The notes below the pieces were generated by a model. It had not been told where the DNA came from and did not search any database. It worked only from the letters and a program-made list of their open reading frames with translations. A stretch of DNA of 64,000 bases from Mesorhizobium sp. C432A (GTDB taxonomy: Bacteria > Pseudomonadota > Alphaproteobacteria > Rhizobiales > Rhizobiaceae), in NCBI RefSeq assembly GCF_030323145.1, contig NZ_CP100470.1, forward strand, positions 5,559,001 to 5,623,000, given 5' to 3'. How positions within the stretch are numbered: the stretch's first letter is position 1; the number at the start of each line of letters is the position of its first letter. Shown one piece after another: positions 20,752 to 27,031 of the stretch. The translations under genes and the position numbers were made by a program.

Positions 20752-21210
20752 TCACATCTTCTCGCCGGGCAATCGGCTGGCCTGGCTCACCCAGGAGGCG
20801 AAGCGGGCTTCGTCGATCTCTTCGCCTTCATGGATGTCGAGATAGCGCACTTCCTTTTGCCTGGAACCGCCGGGAGGCACAGGATCGAGCGACGTGCCGC
20901 GAAAGAAGGCGACTTTGACGTATCTGGTGAAGCAATGCAGGCTGAGGAACCAACCCTCGCCCTCGATGCCATAGAACGGTGAGTTCCACTTCACCGCCTT
21001 GCAGACGCTGGGGACGGCGCTGACGATAAGTGCGTCGATCCAGCGCCCGACATCGCTTTTCCAGCCCGGCATGGCAGCAATATAGGCCTGCACCGGAGCG
21101 TCCCCATAGGCCTTCGGGATCTGCGGGTTGCCGCCCGAAAGCAGGACCGGCTTTTCCGGCTTGTCTGGGGCCGGTTTTGCGACCTTCGATTTTCCCGGCG
21201 CCTTGGCCAT
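20752..21210 (-). CDS. DUF1801 domain protein (copy B)
   Basis: 152 residues. A Lys/Pro-rich start (MAKAPGKSKVAKPAPDKPEKP) precedes a DUF1801 core with 'CKAVKWNSPFYGIEGEGWFLSLHCFTRYVKVAFFRGTSLDPVPPGG' and 'EVRYLDIHEGEEIDE'. It belongs to the subgroup described as YdeI/OmpD-associated-like small proteins of unknown role. The 5' end is overlapped by the unusually long frame of the upstream membrane-protein gene. Confidence 0.88.
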   Translation of the reverse strand: MAKAPGKSKVAKPAPDKPEKPVLLSGGNPQIPKAYGDAPVQAYIAAMPGWKSDVGRWIDALIVSAVPSVCKAVKWNSPFYGIEGEGWFLSLHCFTRYVKVAFFRGTSLDPVPPGGSRQKEVRYLDIHEGEEIDEARFASWVSQASRLPGEKM

Positions 21211-21434
21211 GTCCTACCTTGCGCGCCCTGCTCGCCACGCGATCTCGCGACGTAAGGCAGCACGAACATGTAGAGGCCGCTGAACAGCAGCAGGAATAGC
21301 GGCAGCAGCGGCGAATAGACCACCCAGGCCGGAGGTTGCCCGAACGCCATGGTGATGAAATTGGCTGCCACGGTCAGCGTGAAGATGATCGACAGCCAAC
21401 GATGGGTTTGACGTATCCATTTGCTCAAGTTCAT
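20991..21434 (-). CDS. Small two-span membrane protein with a probably artefactual long C-terminus
   Basis: The first ~70 residues are convincing: MNLSKWIRQTHRWLSIIFTL and two membrane spans ('IIFTLTVAANFITMAF' and 'YSPLLPLFLLLFSGLYMFVLPYVA'). Beyond 'YVARSRGEQ' the frame is Arg-rich and Ser-rich, reads over the DUF1801 gene in another frame, and has no protein character. In the neighbouring frame translation would end with TAG at 21214, 4 bp before the DUF1801 start, as expected for tight operon packing. A one-base indel near 21235-21250 would explain this, or the stop has simply been lost. Confidence 0.6.
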   Translation of the reverse strand: MNLSKWIRQTHRWLSIIFTLTVAANFITMAFGQPPAWVVYSPLLPLFLLLFSGLYMFVLPYVARSRGEQGAQGRTWPRRRENRRSQNRPQTSRKSRSCFRAATRRSRRPMGTLRCRPILLPCRAGKAMSGAGSTHLSSAPSPASARR

Positions 21435-21459
21435 TGCAACTTCCTCTTGAAACCAGCGC

Positions 21460-21852
21460 CTACCAACGCGCCAGTTGGGTGATCTGGATGAGATTGCCGC
21501 AGCTGTCGTTGAGCTGGGCGATAGTCGAGCCGGTCACTTCTGTCGGCGCCATGGCGAACGCACCGCCGCGTCCCTTGATGCGCTCGTAATCACCCTTGAC
21601 GTCGTCGGTGAACAGCATGAGCGCGGGCTGCCCCTGCTTGAAGATGGCCTGCTGGTAGGCCTTGGCGGCCGGGTTGTCGTTGAGCGCCAGCTGTAGCTCG
21701 GCTCCCTCGGGCTCATCGGGTGAGATGACGGTCAGCCAACGAAAAGGCCCATTGCTGAAGTCGGCCTTCACGGCAAAGCCCAGCACGTCGGTGTAGAAGC
21801 GCAGTGCGTTGTCCTGGTTGTCCACATAGACGCTGGTCAGCTTGATCTTCAT
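21460..21852 (-). CDS. VOC/glyoxalase-superfamily protein
   Basis: 130 residues. MKIKLTSVYVDNQDNALRFYTDVLGF is the standard VOC opening, and the end 'LNDSCGNLIQITQLARW' has the expected late beta-strand. In this family it probably acts as a small-molecule binding protein or dioxygenase-like enzyme; no substrate is known. It sits in the ArsR-led run after the SRPBCC gene. Confidence 0.88.
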   Translation of the reverse strand: MKIKLTSVYVDNQDNALRFYTDVLGFAVKADFSNGPFRWLTVISPDEPEGAELQLALNDNPAAKAYQQAIFKQGQPALMLFTDDVKGDYERIKGRGGAFAMAPTEVTGSTIAQLNDSCGNLIQITQLARW

Positions 21853-21909
21853 CGATTTACTCCTTTTTGCATTCGGTGCCCCGCGATCAGGGCATGGTAC
21901 CGGCAGGCT

Positions 21910-22335
21910 TCAATCCGGCTTCGCCAGGACCTGCTCCAGCTTGGTGAGGAATTGCTGCCACCCGGCCCTGGCGCCGCCATAGGCCTGCTTCTGGCTCGGA
22001 TGGAAGCCCGACTGCTCGACGCGCAGATGGGTTCCCGAGCTCGTGGGTGTGAGCGTGAACGTCACCACGCTCGTCAGATTGTAGGCGGCATCCTCATGCG
22101 CAAAATCCCAGCTGTAGGACAGCGTCCTGTTTTGCTCGATGGCCAGCACCTCGCAGTCGAGCACGCCGCCCCAGTCGCCGCGAAGATTGAAGCTGTGGCC
22201 GACGACAGGCTTGAAATCGTTCTTCATGAGCCATTCCTCAATCAGATGCGGCTGCGTCAACGCGCGCCAGATCTTCTCCGCCGGCCAGGATATTTCACGT
22301 TCGACGACGACGGTGCGCAGCTCGGGATTGCTCAC
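21910..22335 (-). CDS. SRPBCC (AHSA1-like, START-fold) protein
   Basis: 141 residues with the AHSA1 pattern: 'EREISWPAEKIWRALTQPHLIEEWLMKNDFKPVVGHSFNLRGDW', then 'HLRVEQSGFHPSQKQAYGGARAGWQQFLTKLEQVL'. These hydrophobic-pocket proteins bind lipids or small ligands. GTG start overlapping the ArsR stop (GTGA), implying translational coupling. Confidence 0.88.
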   Translation of the reverse strand: MSNPELRTVVVEREISWPAEKIWRALTQPHLIEEWLMKNDFKPVVGHSFNLRGDWGGVLDCEVLAIEQNRTLSYSWDFAHEDAAYNLTSVVTFTLTPTSSGTHLRVEQSGFHPSQKQAYGGARAGWQQFLTKLEQVLAKPD

Positions 22336-22655
22336 TGGTCCATCCTTTTCAGCAGGCTCTCGAGATCATCGAAGCGGCTCTCCCAGAATCCAGTCATTTG
22401 AACTGTCCAGTCGGTCAGCGGGCCAAGTGCCGCGGGCTGGGCGCTGTAGTGGGTCTGGCGTCCGGCGTGGCGGTCACGCACCAGGCCGGCCAGCTTCAGG
22501 ACGCCGAGATGCTTCGACACCGCCGGTTGCGAGACCCCGGACTGCGCCGTCAGCGCCCCCACGGTCTGCTCACCTTGGCGGCACAAGCGCTCGAAGATGG
22601 CCCGCCGGGTCGGGTCGGCAAGCGTTCTGAACAAAGTATCGTGGGCGTCCGGCAT
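22332..22655 (-). CDS. ArsR-family transcriptional regulator
   Basis: 107 residues of winged-helix DNA-binding protein: 'LFRTLADPTRRAIFERLCRQGEQTVGALTAQSGVSQPAVSKHLGVLKLAGLVRDRHAGRQTHY'. It lacks the Cys metal-binding motif of ArsR/SmtB sensors. It is of the type usually linked to SRPBCC genes, which it probably represses together with itself. ATG at 22655 chosen; a TTG three codons upstream is also possible. Confidence 0.88.
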   Translation of the reverse strand: MPDAHDTLFRTLADPTRRAIFERLCRQGEQTVGALTAQSGVSQPAVSKHLGVLKLAGLVRDRHAGRQTHYSAQPAALGPLTDWTVQMTGFWESRFDDLESLLKRMDQ

Positions 22656-22821
22656 CGGGATCAATAACCTGCGAGCTATTGATTGACGTATAACCGCCGG
22701 GATATGGATGAGTCAAGTGCGCTGGCGGAATGGATCGAGATTAAAGCGCAGACGCGACCTGCCGCAGGCGCACGCCTGCAGGATTACGATCGGATCGTTT
22801 GGATCTTTCAAAGAGTTGACC

Positions 22822-22847
22822 GGCACCGTCGCAGCAGCGACGGTGCC
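22822..22847 (-). terminator. Perfect GC-rich hairpin after the lipoprotein gene
   Basis: 11-nt arms GGCACCGTCGC and complement with a 4-nt loop, 7 bp past the lipoprotein stop on the minus strand. No strong U-run follows. Confidence 0.65.
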
Positions 22848-22854
22848 CAGGCGC

Positions 22855-23586
22855 TTAGTTCGTCGCGGGAGCGCGCTTCTTTTTCTTGCCGGACTTCTTG
22901 TCCGCCGCCGCCGGCGCGGTGTCGTCATAGCCGGCATAGACAGTGTAATCCCGGGCGGAGGGTTCGGGCACGACGACGTTGGGATCGGTGAACACGAATT
23001 GGGTGGCGGTCGAGGGATCGCTGACCTGGATCTGATAGGGGTGAATTTGCGAATAAAGCACGTCGGGGCCGTGCATGACGGCAATGCGGATCGGCATGGT
23101 GATGGTGCCGGGGGCGAACAGCGGTCCCGGCACGATCTTGCCGGCAACGCCAACCTTCATCGTCAACTGGCCGTTGGCACGGCTGCAATCGCGGCTCACA
23201 TCGCTGATCGAGGCCTGGTAGATGATCTTGGCCGGATCCTTGTTCGGATCGACGATGGAGCCGTCAGGCGCCGTCTGCGCGGCGGCCGCGGCCTCGGCAT
23301 CCTGTGCCGCATCAGCCTTTTTCTTTCTCGGCTGCGGCGCGCCCTTGGCGTAGGTATTGAAGTAGGCGGTGCCATCGCGCACCGTCACTTTCGGGCAGTA
23401 GGCCTGCAACTGGCTGGCGAGAACCTTGGGATCCTGCGGCGGTATTGGCGCATTCGGGTCGGTCTTCTTGCCGAAACCGAGATTGAGGATGCCATTGTCG
23501 CTCGATTGGCAACCGGCGGCGGCAAGCATAAAGCCGGTGAGCGCCAGACCCGCGACAAAGCGACGGTTGAACTTGTGAAACGCCAT
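22855..23586 (-). CDS. Predicted lipoprotein, uncharacterised
   Basis: 243 residues. A signal peptide with lipobox 'MLAAAGC' (Cys near 26) is followed by a soluble domain with 'LQAYCPKVTVRDGTAYFNTYA', an Ala/Lys-rich low-complexity stretch (about 90-115), then a beta-rich part ('IIYQASISDVSRDCSRANGQLTMKVGVAGKIVPGP') and a basic C-terminus (KKSGKKKKRAPATN). It is a conserved rhizobial type of unknown role, probably anchored in the outer membrane facing the periplasm. The start is the ATG at 23586. The frame runs 382 codons further upstream, but only as the antisense of thrC. Confidence 0.78.
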   Translation of the reverse strand: MAFHKFNRRFVAGLALTGFMLAAAGCQSSDNGILNLGFGKKTDPNAPIPPQDPKVLASQLQAYCPKVTVRDGTAYFNTYAKGAPQPRKKKADAAQDAEAAAAAQTAPDGSIVDPNKDPAKIIYQASISDVSRDCSRANGQLTMKVGVAGKIVPGPLFAPGTITMPIRIAVMHGPDVLYSQIHPYQIQVSDPSTATQFVFTDPNVVVPEPSARDYTVYAGYDDTAPAAADKKSGKKKKRAPATN

Positions 23587-23712
23587 GAAACTGCACTTCC
23601 CTCTCGCAAAGTTGGTGACGTATAGCAACGCCACGGCAAAAATGCGACTGAGCCGGCTCGGAAAATTAACCAATTGCCGTGGATGAACCGGCGGCAGCAA
23701 TGGACCTTGACG

Positions 23713-25110
23713 ATGCGCTATGTGAGTACCCGCGGGGATGCACCCGTGCTTGGATTTGCCGACGCGGTGCTGGCGGGGCTGGCCCGCGACGGCGGGCTTT
23801 ATGTGCCGCAGACATGGCCGCAGTTTTCGGCAGCCGAGATCCGCGCCATGCGCGGCCTGCCCTATGCGGACCTCGCCATCCGCGTGCTGACGCCGTTCCT
23901 CGGCGGCGAGATCGCCGCACCCGTCTTCGAGCGCCTGGTGCGAGAAGCCTATGCCACCTTCCGCCACCAGGCCGTCTGCCCGCTGGTGCAGACCGGCGCC
24001 AACACGTTCATCCTTGAACTCTTCCACGGTCCGACGCTGGCCTTCAAGGACGTTGCCATGCAGCTGCTTGCCCGGCTGATGGACCATGTACTGACTGAGC
24101 GCGGCCAGCGCGCAACCATCGTCGGCGCGACCTCGGGTGACACCGGCGGCGCCGCCATCGATGCCTTCGCCGGCCGCGACCGAACTGACATTTTCGTGAT
24201 GTTTCCGCATGGCCGCGTCTCGCCGGTGCAGCAGCGGCAGATGACGACATCGACGGCCACCAACGTCCAGGCGCTGGCCATCGAAGGCAATTTCGACGAT
24301 TGCCAGGGCCTGCTGAAGGATATGTTCAACGATCATGGTTTTCGTGATCGCGTGTCGCTGTCGGGCGTCAATTCGATCAACTGGGCCCGCATCATGGCCC
24401 AGATCGTCTATTATTTTTCCTCGGCGCTTTCGCTCGGCGCGCCGGACAGGCCGGTCTCCTTTACCGTGCCGACCGGCAATTTCGGCGATATTTTCGCCGG
24501 TTACGCCGCCAAGAAGATGGGCCTGCCGATCGAGCGGCTGATCGTCGCCACCAACGACAACGACATATTGGCGCGCACTTTCGCGACCGGTGAATACCGC
24601 ACCAAGGGTGTGTTTGCGACGACGTCGCCATCGATGGACATCCAGGTATCGTCGAACTTCGAGCGACTGCTGTTCGAGGCCTGCGACCGTAACGCAGAGA
24701 CGGTGCGGCGTTACATGGCCGGCCTCAAGCAATCCGGCGCCTTCACCATCGAAACCGCAGAAATCGACCGGATGCGGTCCGAATTCGACGCCGGACGCGC
24801 TGATATGGACGAGGTTGCCGCCACCATCCGTTCAACGCTCGAATCCAGCAATTATCTGCTCGATCCGCACACGGCCGCGGCCGTGCATGTCGCCGCCGGC
24901 AAGGCTGACGGTGCAGTGCCGATGGTGGTGCTGGGCACGGCGCACCCGGCCAAGTTCCCGGCCGCGGTCGAAGCCGCCTGCGGCGTGTCGCCGGCCCTGC
25001 CCGCATGGCTGGGGTCCTTGATGTCAGCCGACGAAAAGTACACGGTACTTCCATCCGACCTGAAAATGGTGGAAGATTACGTGAGCCGCCACTCAAGGGC
25101 AGCGCGTTAG
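23713..25110 (+). CDS. thrC: Threonine synthase
   Basis: 465 residues of PLP-dependent enzyme converting O-phosphohomoserine to threonine. It begins MRYVSTRGDAPVLGFADAVL, the usual proteobacterial form. The PLP-binding Lys is in 'GPTLAFKDVAMQLL', the phosphate-binding loop is 'GATSGDTGGAAIDA', and 'TVPTGNFGDIFAGYAAKKMG' follows. The ATG at 23713 is supported by family length and alignment. It lies 14 bp before the M16 protease gene. The preceding pathway enzyme, homoserine kinase thrB, is elsewhere in the window (34128-35090). Confidence 0.96.
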   Translation: MRYVSTRGDAPVLGFADAVLAGLARDGGLYVPQTWPQFSAAEIRAMRGLPYADLAIRVLTPFLGGEIAAPVFERLVREAYATFRHQAVCPLVQTGANTFILELFHGPTLAFKDVAMQLLARLMDHVLTERGQRATIVGATSGDTGGAAIDAFAGRDRTDIFVMFPHGRVSPVQQRQMTTSTATNVQALAIEGNFDDCQGLLKDMFNDHGFRDRVSLSGVNSINWARIMAQIVYYFSSALSLGAPDRPVSFTVPTGNFGDIFAGYAAKKMGLPIERLIVATNDNDILARTFATGEYRTKGVFATTSPSMDIQVSSNFERLLFEACDRNAETVRRYMAGLKQSGAFTIETAEIDRMRSEFDAGRADMDEVAATIRSTLESSNYLLDPHTAAAVHVAAGKADGAVPMVVLGTAHPAKFPAAVEAACGVSPALPAWLGSLMSADEKYTVLPSDLKMVEDYVSRHSRAAR

Positions 25111-25124
25111 GGAGTACTTGCCAT

Positions 25125-26417
25125 ATGGGTGTTGAGGTAAGCCGTCTGTCGAACGGCCTGACAGTCGCCACCGAAACCCTTCCAAGCCTCGAATCCGTTG
25201 CCCTTGGCGCCTGGGTCAAGTCCGGCGCCCGCAATGAGCGTGACGACGAGCACGGAATGGCCCATCTGCTCGAGCATATGGCCTTCAAGGGTACGAAAAG
25301 GCGGACGGCCTTCGAGATCGCCTCGGAAATCGAGGATGTCGGCGGCGAGATCAATGCCGCCACATCAGTCGAGACGACGTCCTATTACGCCAGGGTGCTG
25401 TCCGACGATGTGCCGCTGGCGGTGGATATCCTTGCCGATATCCTGCAGGAGTCCGAATTCGACCCAGAGGAACTGGAGCGCGAGCAGCATGTGATCCTGC
25501 AGGAGATCGGCGCCGCGCACGACACGCCCGACGACATCGTCTTCGACCGTTTCACCGAGACCGCCTTCCGCCACCAGACGATCGGCCGCTCGATCCTCGG
25601 CACGCCGGAAACCGTCAAATCCTTCACCTCCAAACAGCTGCATGATTTCATAGAGCGCCAGTATGGCGCCGAGAAGATGGTGATCGTGGCGGCAGGCGAC
25701 ATTAAGCACGACAATTTCGTGCGCGAGGTCGAAAAGCAGCTCGGCGGTTTCCGCAGCAAGTCCGACAGCACGATGCCGCAATATGCGCAGTATGTCGGCG
25801 GCGATTTCCGCGAGGATCGCGACCTGATGGACGCGCAGATCGTGCTCGGCTTCGAAGGCCGAGCCTATCATGTGCGCGATTTCTACGCTTCGCAGGTGCT
25901 GTCGATGATCCTCGGCGGCGGCATGTCGTCCCGGCTGTTCCAGGAGGTCCGCGAAAAGCGTGGCCTGTGCTATTCGGTCTATGCCTTCCACTGGGGTTTT
26001 TCCGATACCGGCATCTTCGGCGTTCATGCCGCGACCGGGCAGAGCGACATTGCCGAACTGGTGCCGGTCATTATCGACGAGCTGCAGAAGGCCGGCGAGA
26101 ATATCCTTCAGGAAGAGCTCGACCGCGCCCGCGCGCAATACCGCGCCGGCCTGATCATGTCGGCTGAAAGCCCGGCCAGCCGCGCCTCGCAGATCGCCAG
26201 GCAGCTGCTTCTGTTCGGCCGGCCGATCGCCAAGGAGGAGTTGATGGAACGGCTGTCGGCGCTGACCGTCGAGCGGCTGACCGACCTTTCGTCCCGGCTG
26301 TTTTCGACCAAGCCGACGCTGACTGCGGTTGGACCGGTGGGTACGCTCGCGCCCTATGAGGCGATTCTCGATTCGCTTGCGGGCACGCACACCACGGCCC
26401 GCAAGCTCGCCGTCTAA
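25125..26417 (+). CDS. M16-family zinc metallopeptidase (processing-peptidase-like)
   Basis: 430 residues. The inverted zinc motif HxxEH is in 'MAHLLEHMAFKGT' (about 44-56), with the distal Glu in 'LEREQHVILQEI'. The C-terminal M16 half has 'ILGGGMSSRLFQEVREKRGLCYSVYAF'. It resembles bacterial homologues of the mitochondrial processing peptidase beta subunit and probably degrades or processes peptides. The start is the ATG at 25125, with GGAG 10 bp upstream. The thrC-M16 order recurs in Rhizobiales, from memory. Confidence 0.93.
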   Translation: MGVEVSRLSNGLTVATETLPSLESVALGAWVKSGARNERDDEHGMAHLLEHMAFKGTKRRTAFEIASEIEDVGGEINAATSVETTSYYARVLSDDVPLAVDILADILQESEFDPEELEREQHVILQEIGAAHDTPDDIVFDRFTETAFRHQTIGRSILGTPETVKSFTSKQLHDFIERQYGAEKMVIVAAGDIKHDNFVREVEKQLGGFRSKSDSTMPQYAQYVGGDFREDRDLMDAQIVLGFEGRAYHVRDFYASQVLSMILGGGMSSRLFQEVREKRGLCYSVYAFHWGFSDTGIFGVHAATGQSDIAELVPVIIDELQKAGENILQEELDRARAQYRAGLIMSAESPASRASQIARQLLLFGRPIAKEELMERLSALTVERLTDLSSRLFSTKPTLTAVGPVGTLAPYEAILDSLAGTHTTARKLAV

Positions 26418-26431
26418 GCCTTCAAGCGCCG

Positions 26432-27028
26432 GTGTTCGCGCTCCCTTTCTTTCGCCGTGACCTGCCGGCACTGAAAGGCGACCGGGTCATGCTGCGCGTG
26501 CCCTACACCAACGACTATCGCGAATGGTCGGCGGTGCGCGGCGAAAGCCGTGCCTTCCTCGAACCGTGGGAGCCGCGCTGGACGCCCGATGAACTCGACC
26601 GCACCGCCTGGCGGCTGCGCATCGGCCGCTACCGCGAAGACTATGCGCAGGGAACCGCCATCGCCTTCTTCATCTTCGAGAAGGCGAGCGGCAAGCTTGC
26701 AGGCGGCATTACGCTCGGCAATATCCGCCACGGCGTCTCGCAAAGCGGCCATGTCGGCTACTGGATCGGGGAGCGGTTCGGCGGCCGCGGCCTGATGACC
26801 GACGCGGTCAAGGTGGTCTGCCGCTTCGCCTTCGATACGCTGAGGTTGCACCGGATCGAAGCTGCCTGTATTCCCGACAATGTCCGGTCGATCCGCGTGC
26901 TTGAAAAAGCCGGATTCCGGCGCGAAGGACTTCTGCGATCCTACCTCAGGATCAACGGCATCTGGCAGGACCACTACCTCTACGCCCGGATCGCGGACGA
27001 TCCGCCGGGCGCTGGAACGAAGGACTGA
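26432..27028 (+). CDS. GNAT N-acetyltransferase (RimJ-like)
   Basis: 198 residues, GTG start. The GNAT acetyl-CoA site is 'SGHVGYWIGERFGGRGLMTDAV', followed by 'LHRIEAACIPDNVRSIRVLEKAGFRREGLLRSYLRING', typical of RimJ/RimL protein N-terminal acetyltransferases. The target could be a ribosomal protein N-terminus; this is inference from the family. It lies 14 bp after the protease gene. Confidence 0.88.
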   Translation: MFALPFFRRDLPALKGDRVMLRVPYTNDYREWSAVRGESRAFLEPWEPRWTPDELDRTAWRLRIGRYREDYAQGTAIAFFIFEKASGKLAGGITLGNIRHGVSQSGHVGYWIGERFGGRGLMTDAVKVVCRFAFDTLRLHRIEAACIPDNVRSIRVLEKAGFRREGLLRSYLRINGIWQDHYLYARIADDPPGAGTKD

Positions 27029-27031
27029 TTT

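Noticed and set aside
23587..24732. N-terminal extension of the lipoprotein frame by 382 codons
   Set aside because: It is antisense to thrC, and the internal ATG with a lipobox signal peptide is a clear start.
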